Assembly: GCA_021736575.1 (NCBI GenBank)
Contig: JAIPFP010000040.1
Location: forward strand, 1 to 33,874
Length of the DNA: 33,874 bases
Reading direction: 5' to 3'
Source: Pirellula sp.
GTDB lineage: Bacteria > Planctomycetota > Planctomycetia > Pirellulales > Pirellulaceae
Numbering within the stretch: the first letter of the stretch is position 1; every line of letters starts with the position of its first letter. The translations under genes and the position numbers were made by a program. Positions 17,535-28,100 of this stretch are shown piece by piece. A model generated the notes under the pieces. The model was not told the origin of the DNA and ran no database searches. It worked only from the letters and a program-made list of their open reading frames with translations.

Positions 17535-20500
17535 ATGTCTAAACTCGCGACCAAGCCGGCAGTTCTCAGGGAATCTTGGCGCCCCGATTCGAACACGGAT
17601 CTGCGGGGCAGACGCCTTATCCTTTTTCGCCGTATCGCATTCCTATGCTTGCTAGGGCTTTTGTCGATTGTCTTTTCGTATCTGCTCTTCAGTCCCTTTT
17701 TTCATCCAACTACCAGATTGTACTTTCTAACCGCTGGTTCCTATGATCGGCTGGACGTTCAGCCCGTTCCGTACTTTCGAGAAGACGCCATCCGATTTCT
17801 GTCCGTCGACGGTCCATTTAAGCGAATCGATGCAACCAATGAATTCTTCCTGCTGGAATCTCCAGAAGCCTGTCGAGAATCTCTCCAACAAATCGCTTCA
17901 ACGATTTCACAATCCTCGGATGTCGTTCTCATCAGTTTGAGTGCCCATCCCACGCTTATCTCTGAAAGTCCATACCTTAAATGCGGTAATGCCGATGATT
18001 CGAAACCCACACTAGCTGCGATTTCGTTAGAAGAAATCATCGAATTACTGGAGAGAGTTACTGCCGGGACAACCGTACTCTTGTTGGATATTGGGCCCAA
18101 ACAGGAACGTTCCTTGGTCGGGGCAGAGCAAGAGAAGTTTATTTCTTCCGTTCAAGACCTAATGAAGAAAAGCACGAGTTCATCCGTTTGGATAATGCTC
18201 TCCAATTCGCCAAACGAGAGTTCGTATTCTTCATCCGAACTAAGAGCTTCCGTATTCTCGTATGCAATCTCTCAGGGCTTGCAAGGAAAAGCGGACCTCA
18301 ACGAAGACAAATCGATTGATCTGGAAGAGTTCTATCGCTACGTGGTTGGTTTCACCGGTTCGACGATCGACAGGAACTCCGGCGGCGTTTCCAAGCAAAC
18401 GCCTCTCCTGTTTGCTACAGGAGTGAATCAAGTCTCTGCTGCTTCCTCGCGTTTGATTGCAAGTGTACCTGAGCCTGTTAACAAATTCTCCTGGAAATCG
18501 ATGATTCCAGGATGGTCCAAGCAAGTCGAAACGGACGAGTCGGACGAAGCAGAACCTAAACCAGCGCATTCAAAAGAAGAGATCGAGAGAAAGGAGAAAG
18601 AAAAAAGTTGGCTCACCGCGTATTGGGAAAAAAAATCAGAGCAAGTTTCCGAAATGGCATTGGATGAATTAAACGACAACATCAACTCCTTGCCTACCTT
18701 CATTGCCAAGCGAGTCAAGAAAACGATTGGAATTGAGGCGGAATCAGTCAGTGATTATGCGACCTCGGATAAAAAAGGGGATAAGGAAGCCGCATCGTCA
18801 AACGGAGATCCAGAAGAAACTTCTTCGTTGGTCCCACCCGTTGAGCCCCCCAAATCCGAACAATCACCGTCTCAAAATCAAACCAACCGCACTTCGCTAC
18901 CCGACTTGTCGAATCTTGGTACACCCAAGCAAACCAATGCGGAGTTGATCCAACTCGCATGGAAATATGCCGATTTTTTCGAAGAACCGTCTGATTCATT
19001 GACTCGGCCGCTCGATCTTGCACCACTTGCATGGCGGTCGTATTTGAATTCGCTGCACGGCATCGAAGAGCGACTCCGTAAAGACGCGGTAATAGATTCC
19101 AAAGAACTCCGCGTGAAATTGCTTTCGGAAATCATCGGTAGTTTGCAATTGGCGACGACCAAACGAGCGAGCGTTGGGCCAATGATCCAAAGTCTCGTCG
19201 AACAGATTCCCTCAATAGGACTTCCAGTCGGTTCTGTGCCAAGCTTTGCGTTGCTCGAACGATTCTCCCATTACGGCGGTCCACCCATTCCGGACTTGCT
19301 TAGACGGCAAATGCAGTTGATGGACGAAGCGGTTCTGGCAAATGATCAGGTACTCTACGATAAATGGTTAAACCAACTACCTGCCGAGGTTTCGAATCAA
19401 TACTGGGAATTCTTCGTCCCCAAACTGTTGTCGCTTCGACCAGCAATGAACTGGCAAGTAAAACGCAGACTTCTAACCCAATGGCGGCAATTGGAACGAC
19501 TGACATTTGATCCGTTGAATTCCAATTCGCAAATACAACGGGACTTGATTGCAGCGAATCGATTGATGTTGCAGAGCACAAGGCTTGCGTGCGACCAATT
19601 CGGAGCCGATTGGGAATCGCGTTGCCTCAAGATCTTGGATAGCGCAGAGCAGACGTTGGTATCCGCCGCTCAAAAATTGGCGCAAATTCAAACAGCGATC
19701 CAATTGAGAAACAATCATTTGAACAACCTGCCAGCATTGCTCCCATGGAGGGAAATCGCCATCGATCGATTTGGAACGGATGCTCTAGACGAGGATGTGG
19801 CGGTTAGCATTCAGGCACTTTCCAAGATTTCCTCACTGTTATTGTACCGAGAGACTTGCGACCTCAACGAACTGAACCGCTATCAGCGACAACTCGTCAA
19901 TGCCACGAGTCGGATCGAAGGCTTCTGGAATAGCGAAGCCAACAACGTTATCACAGGCAACCAAAAAAAGAATGTGGCACCCAATTGGATCGTGGACTCT
20001 CTTCTGTCCACTTCCTTGGTTCGGGGGCCCAATCGAAACCGACTCATCGTCTTAACCCTCCCCTCACCAACACCGCCTACCGAAGAGAAAGTCATCGCGA
20101 CTTCGCTTCCAAAACTTCCATCGAGAGAAACCACCGAGATCAGTCAAATCAAACACGCTCGATTCGTGAATGATGTAGCCCACTTGGCTGAGTTGGGGCT
20201 CGAACCCCCTTTTTTTAAACGCGATCATGCTGTTGTTGAAAATGGGCAAATCGAGGCTTTAGATCCTGAGGCTCATCGCATTCAAATCGAGACATTTTAT
20301 CAAAATCTTCCAGATCGCATTCTCGCAACCATAGCAGAGCAAGCCGACGCAAATCCGCGAGTCAGCGACAGTTTGAAAACGCGGTTATCGAGACTGCGAA
20401 TCGCCGACCACTGTACGCGATTGATGCACGCAGAAAACGCAAGCGACATCGATAGCAAGGCTTCGATTGGTAAGTTGTGGAGCCTTGAGTTTTCCTTGTG

Positions 20501-22973
20501 CCTGAGAAGTAAAAAGAATCTTGTGCGTGAAATGCTTCGGGATGCAGTTCCGGAAGAAGTACCATTCCTTCGCAATGCCATCGACCGTCTTGCGTTTATT
20601 GAATCCGAGTTATCGGGCATTTTATCGGGCATTGCGGAAGCGACCGACCAGCAAACGGTACGATTGCAATCGCGAGGAACGACATCTCTGTCCTTGATTT
20701 CGGACCCAACCGTAACAGGCGAAATTGTATGGAAGAACCTTGGTAAGCCGATCAGCAATGCTTGGTTGTTGGTCGATTACGATAGCGAACTACTCGAAGT
20801 CGAGAGCACATCGGGGCAGGCGCTGACTCGCGTCGGTATGTTGCCCCAACTTTTCGATGAAGGGGTCCGAAATGCAGAGCAGCAATGGATAGCCGCGCAG
20901 GCGAGTGCATCAGAAGGCAAAGAGATTGATGCCGAAATAGCGATCGCCCAGCAACGACTTGATTCCATTCGATCAAGCCAACAGTATCCCGTGCAGCCCA
21001 TCCCTTCGATTATTAAACCGAGTTTGGGAATGGCGCTCGGGCAAGAGGTTGCATTGCCATTTCGTGCCCGACGTATTGGAAAAGGTCCCGAGAAAACAAC
21101 CATCGTTTGGAAACTCGTGAGTGATGGCGCGTACCAACGGTTTGAAACAACGGTGCAGTTACCGTCGCCAAGGAGGATTCGCCTAAAATCCGAAGGACCG
21201 GGCGACACATGGAGCGAAACCGAAGAGGGTATTGTGTTGTTTCCATGGCCAAATCGAACCACGGATTTTCGTATCGGGCTGAGCAACGAAAGCGGAGAAT
21301 CCAAGGTACTGTCCATCGATTTGTTTGCGTGCTTGGAGAATCAAAGCACTTTCTTGCCTGATGGTTTTTTGAATGACGAGATTTCCAACAGGATTGCAGA
21401 TCGAATCGGCGAATTGGAAAAGATCGCATCGGTACCAGAAGTGAATTTGAACGAAGGCACTTCCATCCAGTGGCTGCCCATCCTGGATGCGGCGGGACTC
21501 GTACCGCAGGGATTAAAAGCCCCGGTTGCAAGCGACAGCCCAACGGGAGATGGTTCGGCCTCAATTCATCACGGAATTGTCGTCGTGTTAACCGACAAGA
21601 AAACGAACGAAAAATGTTGGAGACGAATCGATAGTCGCATACGTCATCCCCGAAGTTATCTTGAACCCACTGTCCGTTTTGATGCTGTTTCCGAACGCAT
21701 CACGATGCGGTTTAAGTCCTCGGTCGGCGAATCCTTGTTCAGCGACGGAATTCCGGTAAAAGCGAGGATTCGAGAGCCGTTGCCTCGCGGGACGGAAATG
21801 AAACTGGAGGGAACCGTTTTCGGTCGCGATGAACTGGAGTTGTATTGCCAAGTTCCTGAGAATTCTCCACGTGTCTTGACCATGGAAGTCGATGTGGATG
21901 GCTATCCAAGAGCCTACGTGTTTGAAGTGCCATGTTGGCAAACCAAAACAAACATTCCCGTCTCTTCAGATCTGCAACGCATAGAAATAGTCGAGCCTAG
22001 CGAGGGAACCAGTATTGGTCCGGAGTCCAAATCGCAGTCGGTCATCTTAAAGATCGATGCAATTCCAGGTGCATTTGATAGCCGAGGGGATTCTGTCGAA
22101 GTCGGTTGGGATCTGGATCGGGATCGCGAATTTGCAAACGAACAAACCACGAAATTCACGTCGGATCGACAAGCAGACATACGGCTGTTGACATCGCCGG
22201 TTGGTCGCTTGCTGATGTCGACCAAGGTCTCAGATATTCAACTCGAGTTAAGTACCCCAGCAATTAAGAAGGGACGTGTCAATCTGCTAGCTAAACTCAA
22301 TTCCGGCGGAAGAATTGTGTGGAGCGATCCTGTGGAGATCATTTCTGACTCCGATCCACCCACCATATCAGGAGTGGAACTGTTGCCTGGGCCCTCCCTC
22401 GCGCAAGGTATGGACCTAACGGTTCGAGTTGGTGCCGACGATGCGAATCTAAGTGGAGTTGTTATGGTAGAAGTACTGCTTGATGCAAACGGAGCCGGTA
22501 CCTTTGAGGCGAGCGGTGGGCGACCGAAACCGACGGAACGCCAGCCGGATGGTTCTTGGCTTGCTTTGCTTCCAACCAAAGAGATTTTGCCTGGCAGAGC
22601 CACGCTTTTGGTACGCGCCACGGATCGCGCAGGAAATAAGAGTCTTGTAACGAAATCTTCGGTCGAAATTGTTTCCAAGCAGGAGTGGGATGAGAAACAA
22701 AGTAATGCAGTTCAGGAATTGTCAGGGGCTGTAACTTACTCCGACGATCCAATGACCAATGCCAAGGTCTGGTTGGAGAATGAAAAGGGTGAGACAGCGT
22801 ATCGGACGACCACGAATGAACGAGGCGCGTTTCGATTCGCAAACGTTCAAGCCGGAAAGTACAAGCTTGTAGCGCTTGGGGTCGTCAAGAATCGCCCAAG
22901 AAAAGCGGAACGGCCCATCGAGGTTCTACCTCCACCCGCTCCGGTTGCTCGGGTTCGACTTCAAGCCAAGTAA
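17535..22973 (+). CDS. Giant membrane-anchored pseudocaspase protein with Ig-like and carboxypeptidase-regulatory-like C-terminus
   Basis: The 1812-residue product has a short basic N-terminus (RGRRLILFRR) and one membrane span (about 33-55), so most of it should face away from the cytoplasm. Residues about 60-300 have the layout of planctomycete caspase-like (C14) domains: strand-turn VVLISLSAHPT, strand VLLLDIGPKQ, LSNSPNESSYSSSELRASVF, and an acidic DLNEDKSIDLEEFYRY loop. The catalytic positions are degenerate. His138 is followed by Pro instead of Gly, and the Asp-Cys pair reads Asp185-Ile186. A long charged, partly disordered linker (about 320-470) and helical sections follow. Near the end are an Ig-like unit (VRATDRAGN) and a carboxypeptidase-regulatory-like domain (about 1730-1812). 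It is probably structural or regulatory. ATG has AAGGAA about 12 nt upstream. Confidence 0.85.
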   Translation: MSKLATKPAVLRESWRPDSNTDLRGRRLILFRRIAFLCLLGLLSIVFSYLLFSPFFHPTTRLYFLTAGSYDRLDVQPVPYFREDAIRFLSVDGPFKRIDATNEFFLLESPEACRESLQQIASTISQSSDVVLISLSAHPTLISESPYLKCGNADDSKPTLAAISLEEIIELLERVTAGTTVLLLDIGPKQERSLVGAEQEKFISSVQDLMKKSTSSSVWIMLSNSPNESSYSSSELRASVFSYAISQGLQGKADLNEDKSIDLEEFYRYVVGFTGSTIDRNSGGVSKQTPLLFATGVNQVSAASSRLIASVPEPVNKFSWKSMIPGWSKQVETDESDEAEPKPAHSKEEIERKEKEKSWLTAYWEKKSEQVSEMALDELNDNINSLPTFIAKRVKKTIGIEAESVSDYATSDKKGDKEAASSNGDPEETSSLVPPVEPPKSEQSPSQNQTNRTSLPDLSNLGTPKQTNAELIQLAWKYADFFEEPSDSLTRPLDLAPLAWRSYLNSLHGIEERLRKDAVIDSKELRVKLLSEIIGSLQLATTKRASVGPMIQSLVEQIPSIGLPVGSVPSFALLERFSHYGGPPIPDLLRRQMQLMDEAVLANDQVLYDKWLNQLPAEVSNQYWEFFVPKLLSLRPAMNWQVKRRLLTQWRQLERLTFDPLNSNSQIQRDLIAANRLMLQSTRLACDQFGADWESRCLKILDSAEQTLVSAAQKLAQIQTAIQLRNNHLNNLPALLPWREIAIDRFGTDALDEDVAVSIQALSKISSLLLYRETCDLNELNRYQRQLVNATSRIEGFWNSEANNVITGNQKKNVAPNWIVDSLLSTSLVRGPNRNRLIVLTLPSPTPPTEEKVIATSLPKLPSRETTEISQIKHARFVNDVAHLAELGLEPPFFKRDHAVVENGQIEALDPEAHRIQIETFYQNLPDRILATIAEQADANPRVSDSLKTRLSRLRIADHCTRLMHAENASDIDSKASIGKLWSLEFSLCLRSKKNLVREMLRDAVPEEVPFLRNAIDRLAFIESELSGILSGIAEATDQQTVRLQSRGTTSLSLISDPTVTGEIVWKNLGKPISNAWLLVDYDSELLEVESTSGQALTRVGMLPQLFDEGVRNAEQQWIAAQASASEGKEIDAEIAIAQQRLDSIRSSQQYPVQPIPSIIKPSLGMALGQEVALPFRARRIGKGPEKTTIVWKLVSDGAYQRFETTVQLPSPRRIRLKSEGPGDTWSETEEGIVLFPWPNRTTDFRIGLSNESGESKVLSIDLFACLENQSTFLPDGFLNDEISNRIADRIGELEKIASVPEVNLNEGTSIQWLPILDAAGLVPQGLKAPVASDSPTGDGSASIHHGIVVVLTDKKTNEKCWRRIDSRIRHPRSYLEPTVRFDAVSERITMRFKSSVGESLFSDGIPVKARIREPLPRGTEMKLEGTVFGRDELELYCQVPENSPRVLTMEVDVDGYPRAYVFEVPCWQTKTNIPVSSDLQRIEIVEPSEGTSIGPESKSQSVILKIDAIPGAFDSRGDSVEVGWDLDRDREFANEQTTKFTSDRQADIRLLTSPVGRLLMSTKVSDIQLELSTPAIKKGRVNLLAKLNSGGRIVWSDPVEIISDSDPPTISGVELLPGPSLAQGMDLTVRVGADDANLSGVVMVEVLLDANGAGTFEASGGRPKPTERQPDGSWLALLPTKEILPGRATLLVRATDRAGNKSLVTKSSVEIVSKQEWDEKQSNAVQELSGAVTYSDDPMTNAKVWLENEKGETAYRTTTNERGAFRFANVQAGKYKLVALGVVKNRPRKAERPIEVLPPPAPVARVRLQAK

Positions 22974-23260
22974 CGGTTCGGCGGAAACGGCGAAATGCAA
23001 ATGAATAGTGCTTGGTTATGAACGGCCCAATAGCTTTGTTTCCCGTCGGCATTGACAAGGAATTGCTAGCAACAAGAAACACATGCATGCAAATTTCGCC
23101 GCATCCAGCTTGCAAGGATTCCATCGACTTATTTCCTTCAATTGCAACATTTTGACTCGAAACGACCCAATTGCGGCAACAAAAAGACTCAAGAAACTCG
23201 AAGGGGCAGGACGATAGACTGGGAGAACTTTAACGATTGTATCGCCCTAAGGCAGTTGAA
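22974..23260. other. 287-bp gap upstream of the isomerase gene; contains TTGCTAGCAA palindrome
   Basis: I see no gene here; the antisense ORF at 22885-23124 overlaps the end of the giant gene and looks random. The perfect 10-bp palindrome TTGCTAGCAA at 23063-23072 is the same sequence as the core of the operator-like site before eda. An 8-bp inverted repeat GGCGAAAT / ATTTCGCC (22989-22996 and 23093-23100) brackets it. Promoter elements are expected here but none is convincing. Confidence 0.4.
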
Positions 23261-24958
23261 ATGGCCAACCATAACTCCATCCTAACCCTTTTCGTTGGCT
23301 GCCTACTTGCGGCGTTGACGGGTTGCGCTTCGGCGCCAAAGCCGGCGTCCCCATTGCCGCCGACGAGTGCAGCGGTTGGGAACAACACCACGATCGTTGC
23401 GATTGCGTCAACTCCTGTTGCAAGTTCATGCACATTGCCTCAATTCCTCGGACTGCCCGGTATTGGTAAGGGGGTTGGTGGGGTTCTGCATCGCCTGGGG
23501 AGCCGATTATTAGCGGAACTTGATTTGACGGGCCGTTTTCCGGGATTGCAGCCGATGCCTCCGGTTCTTCCTCTCACCGCCCCTGCCAATCTTGAAGAAG
23601 GCGCACCACCAGCGGTCCAAGCTGCGGCTGCGATTAAGCTCGAAGAAGACGCAGCCCCTCAAAAGATTATGGCGCTTCGCTACCTTGCTACCTTGGGTTG
23701 TGGTGGATGTTATGACAAAGTAGAAGATGCTCTGCTCGAAGGCATGAGCGACTGCACCGAAGCGGTTCGCTACGAAGCCGTTAAGGCATTGCAATGCAAA
23801 CCAGAATGCGGATGCAAATACTGCAATGCTCCTTCTTGTTGCAGCACCAAAATTCGAAAACGACTCGGCGAACTGACCACGTGTGAGAAAGAGCCTTCGG
23901 AACGGATTCGGCGAATGGCACGGATTGCCTTGGAGTGTTGCTCAACCAAACCAATCGACGAGGACGATGTTCCGCGTGAAGGGCCACCCGCAATTGCCTC
24001 AACAGAACAGCAGACCCGTTCTGCTGCTCCGGAACTCTTTAACGGTATCGAATTGGTCAGTTTCCACTCGCCTGTTTCATCGATACCGATTGGCGACATG
24101 ATTCTCGCAGAAGTCAACGGCGAAGCGATCTACGAAAGTCAAGTTCTCCCTCTGGTGGATGCCAAACTTCAGGCCAAGGGCGAGTTGGTAGCTGGTCTGT
24201 ATGATGCAGCAGCTCGGCGCAGAGAGTTAAGGACCGAAACGTACCGGGTCATCGATTGGAAACTGATAAGCCAGCAGGCTCAAGGTAGAGTTCGTCAGAC
24301 AAGTACATTCAACTCAATCCAGCCCATGAATGCAAACGAGATTCAAGCATGGTTCGAACGCAACGTATCACTCGACACGACGGTTTCATCCCAGCAGTTG
24401 CTTGCTCATTATGAAGTTCATCGAGATCGCTATCGAACGAATACAAAGGTTCGGTGGGAACATGTCGTTGTCAATGTCGATCAATGCTCAAGTCGAAATG
24501 CTGCGATTGCAAATGCCAACTACCTCAAGAACAAAGCAATGGGTCTCCCTGTCGAACCGCCTGCCGGGTTTTCTCGCGAATCCGTCGACATTTTCACCAA
24601 GGGCTGGACCGATGTGACCGCCATCGACCCAATGGTAATACGGAATACCTTAAGGTCACTGCGGCCAGGACAGGTAAGCAATCCTATCGAAGACAAGAAC
24701 CGAATCCATGTTGTTCGAGTCCTTGAACGTCAAGAACAGGCCGTTGCGCCACTCCATTCTGTTGCAGAACAGATTAGGAAAGAGATTTTGAGCGAACGCA
24801 AGCAAGCGATGGAAGTGCGAGTCCTTTCCCAACTGCGGGCTCAGAGCAAGATATGGACGGTTTTTGATTCTGCGGCAGGCGGCCGAAAAACGGAAGACAA
24901 TCCGTCCGACCAAGCAAGGGAAATGGAACAGAATGCAATACCGACATCTTTCGAGTAA
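23261..24958 (+). CDS. Parvulin-type (PpiC) peptidyl-prolyl isomerase lipoprotein with HEAT-like and Cys-rich regions
   Basis: The 565-residue product begins with a lipoprotein signal peptide, FVGCLLAALTGC, with the lipobox Cys at 22. It is therefore a membrane-tethered extracytoplasmic protein. A HEAT-like helical region (about 125-235) includes ALRYLATLGCGGCYDKVEDA and a Cys-dense stretch (CKPECGCKYCNAPSCC) that suggests metal binding or disulfides. A SurA-like helical section follows, then a PpiC-like domain (about 390-480) with VRWEHVVVN, DIFTKGWTDV and LRPGQVSNPI, and a helical tail. ATG 23261 is preferred to the track's TTG at 23237 because the signal peptide starts directly at it; AAGG lies upstream. 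It sits between two giant extracytoplasmic proteins and may help fold them (inference). Confidence 0.88.
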   Translation: MANHNSILTLFVGCLLAALTGCASAPKPASPLPPTSAAVGNNTTIVAIASTPVASSCTLPQFLGLPGIGKGVGGVLHRLGSRLLAELDLTGRFPGLQPMPPVLPLTAPANLEEGAPPAVQAAAAIKLEEDAAPQKIMALRYLATLGCGGCYDKVEDALLEGMSDCTEAVRYEAVKALQCKPECGCKYCNAPSCCSTKIRKRLGELTTCEKEPSERIRRMARIALECCSTKPIDEDDVPREGPPAIASTEQQTRSAAPELFNGIELVSFHSPVSSIPIGDMILAEVNGEAIYESQVLPLVDAKLQAKGELVAGLYDAAARRRELRTETYRVIDWKLISQQAQGRVRQTSTFNSIQPMNANEIQAWFERNVSLDTTVSSQQLLAHYEVHRDRYRTNTKVRWEHVVVNVDQCSSRNAAIANANYLKNKAMGLPVEPPAGFSRESVDIFTKGWTDVTAIDPMVIRNTLRSLRPGQVSNPIEDKNRIHVVRVLERQEQAVAPLHSVAEQIRKEILSERKQAMEVRVLSQLRAQSKIWTVFDSAAGGRKTEDNPSDQAREMEQNAIPTSFE

Positions 24959-25039
24959 CTAGATGCGTTGAATGGATTTCCAGTTTCTGCAGAAGTAAAG
25001 TAAAATGCCAATGTCGCAAGAAGCAGATTGGAAACTACC

Positions 25040-25098
25040 AACAGGTGATTGGGACCAATATCCCGATCCGTTGTTTGGACGGGACAATGATCCCGTCC
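25040..25098. promoter_or_regulatory. Two similar hairpins in tandem before the caspase-vWA gene
   Basis: GGACGGGA (25077-25084) and TCCCGTCC (25091-25098) form a perfect 8-bp stem with loop CAATGA. About 35 bases upstream a related unit, GGGACCAATATCCCGATCC, can form a shorter GGGA/TCCC stem. The two units share the pattern GGGAC-CAAT/AATG-TCCCG-TCC, so they look like a duplicated element. They may terminate the isomerase transcript or regulate the gene starting at 25124. No T-run follows immediately. Confidence 0.5.
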
Positions 25099-25123
25099 TA
25101 CACTAATTTTCAGCGAATCAACC

Positions 25124-28100
25124 ATGAACAGCAATAGTGAACCCCAGCGAAACTGGAAGGGGAAATCGCCGGAGGTTATTGACACGGCACGGCATCGTTG
25201 GCAGTCTCAATTGGGTACAGACAATGCCGAGCACCACAAATCTCCGTTGCGATCACTCGATCTCGTTTTGAAATTTTGGCTGGTTCTGGCAATTGGTTTG
25301 TTGTCCGCTTTCGTGGTTCTAATTCTGTATTCTCCGGCAAAAACCCCAGTCATCGCGGTTGGAGCAACCAAGTACAGTTGGCCCATGCCTCCGATCGCGT
25401 GGGCAAAAGAGGACTTGCTCGGTCTGTCTTCGTTGAACGGCAAGACCATTCAGTTTAGGGATTCAAGTGATGAATGGCAGACAAAAACCCAGTCCTTGGA
25501 TGACCTCAGTATTCAATTGAAGGAAGTAGCGACGCTGACAAAGCGAACGGGTTCGCTGGTACTTTACCTGAACATGCATGGTGCAGTCAACGAAAGTGGA
25601 CAGCCCTGTCTAATCCCACCAGGCGCGAATGCCCTGAAGACGAAAGAATGGATCTCAATCGAAGATGTCGTTAATCGACTCTCAAAGGATACCGCCGCGA
25701 ATGTCAACGTTTTAGTAGTCCTTGACTGCGTGCATCAGAGCGTCAATTGGAATGTGGCTCAAGTGGACAACACATTCGTAGACCGCTTGGATTCTTGGGT
25801 ATTGGAACCTGAGGTGGTCAAGATCCTTCAAAATCGCATTGTGTTTTTGACATCGAATTCGCCAGACCAGCAGTCTTGGGGGGGCCCAGAACTGCACGCC
25901 TCTGCGTTTGGAAAAGAGTTGTGGCTCGGCCTAGCGGGTGCGGCGGACCAAACCAGTCGCGATGAAAATCCATCGTCTGGAAATGGGGATGGAATTGTTC
26001 ATTTGCACGAATTGACGACGTATCTTGCATCACACGTGGATCGCTGGTCGCAAGACTCGCGCGGTGCACATCAAGTACCGAAAATGATTCCATCGTCGCA
26101 TCCGAATTTTCAAGTCGCCTTGGCCTTCAAGTCAGGCGAATCGAAACCGCCCAAACACTCGGACTTGGCTAAAGCAAACGTTTCGGCTGATACTTTGACT
26201 GATCTATGGCGAATGATGGAGGAGTTGCGGCAGTTCGAAGTCTTTCGAACAGACCCCAGGAATTGGGCTGAACTCGAACACAAGATTCTTTGGTTAGAGC
26301 AACTCTCCGGCTCAGGCGAGGCATACTTTGAATTGGTAGACAAAAGGGTCCTTCCCGAACTAAGTAAGCAACTCAAGGAATCGGTTGACCGGGCGCGAGC
26401 AACAGCATCGTCCAATAACTATTTCGCGAAAGCTCAGTCGCTTCAAGCTTTTAGCCAAGCTGATAAATCGCCGGCTCATTTACCATCGCTCGCGATGATG
26501 GAATTGACGGGCGAGGTTTCTGGGACTACCGCGATCGAATTGAGAAAACGCCTGCTCGAATTGAATTCTTCAGACGCCCAAGTGCCACTGAATTCCATTG
26601 CGGCATCGGTTGGACTCACATCCGAAGCAAACACCTGGAACGAACTCAATTTTATCGGGATTTTGCGGAAGTACGATTGCTCGTCCATTTGGAATGACTT
26701 GTCGGTGGTCGATGAACTTTTGAAGTTGCGTGATCGATGCGAACGGCTTGCAGTCTTTGGCGATGTCCGTAGCCACCGTTGGCGTCGACCTCAATTGTTG
26801 ATTGCGGATCGAGCCAGACGCAACGCCGAAGATCGACTTATTTTGGGCCCGGACGATGCCGCCTCCGTGCCAGGTAGCGTCAACTGGAGTTCCTTGCAAC
26901 TGGCATTGGATTCGTTGGAGACAGCTAAAGATAGCTCATCTGTTCTTATTGAAAGGGCCGTGGGACTTCGAGACCTAGGCCTTTCCGAGGTAAGTTATCT
27001 TGCCAATTGGATCTGCTCACCCGACACGGAAATGGAAAATTTGGGTAAGTGGAAAACAAACCTCGAGCCGGCATCCGAGCCAATTTCTAACAGTCTTGAA
27101 TCGATCGACACTCTGACGGAAGTTCATCCGATGATTCGCGAAGAAACCGCGATTCAACAGTTGAAACGACTGATGGAGGGGCTGCATGAATTGGGGGAAA
27201 TGCTGGGTAAAGCGCCCATTGACGGAGCCATGAATGTCGAACGATTGAACGGTCTCGTGACCAGCGTCGAGCAAGATCGGAAATCCCTTTCCTTGTTGGT
27301 CGAGGATCATGTGCGACGAGCTTGCAACGAGACTACTCCATATGGGACAGTTGCTCGAGAGATTCCATCGCTATTAAATCTGCCCTTCCTTTCAACCGAG
27401 GATCGCATCGCGTTATGGAACAGACACGACCAAGTGTGCCGAACGTCGCTCGAAAAAAGTAAGCCTCCTGTGCAGAAAGAGTTACTGCCAGGACTACCCT
27501 CGATCATCCCAAGTCTTAATTTGAACAAGAGTCTGCCAGTCGATTCACCGAGTTCTTCTCGCAAGGAAGTGAAACATACACGATACTTGGATCGGATCCG
27601 CAATTGGGAAACACATCCAATCCGAGTTTTGTTAAAGCTGGCCTCGAACGAGGTCGCAAAAACAAAAAAACGCGAAGCGAACCCTGAACTTGATGCAATC
27701 GATCTCATCAACGAACAGTTGCGTCAACATTACGACTCGATGCGCAAATTCAATGTCCAGCATATATCAGATTGGGCGGGTCACTTGGATCTAAAAGGGG
27801 ACGCGGTTGTCACGGATGACTCCGAGAATTGGACAAAGATCTGGTTTGCAGAGCATGTTGAAAGATCGAATTTGTCGGTCTGTCCGGTTCGTAGTGAGTG
27901 GTATGCAACCTTGGATTGCAGAAAGATTGCTTTCAAAGACTTTTTGGCTTGGTACGCCGGACGGACGCTCGACGACTTCTATGCAAATGCAATGGAGGAT
28001 TCCGGTTCGATAAGTCCAGCCCGCACTTACTTTGAGAATGCCGTGCGAGATGTTTTGAATTATGCTGAAACAATTCCGATTTCATCGCACGAAATCGATG

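Noticed and set aside
20777-21316. 179-aa antisense ORF in the pseudocaspase gene
   Set aside because: Ser-rich mirror of coding sequence; no independent support.
17535-22973. Idea that the giant protein is a TssM/IcmF substitute
   Set aside because: It has one membrane span, no Walker motif and no IcmF-like segment; only size and topology are similar.
22885-23124. 79-aa antisense ORF spanning the end of the pseudocaspase gene and the gap
   Set aside because: Low-quality translation without a ribosome-binding site or family; overlaps a real gene end.
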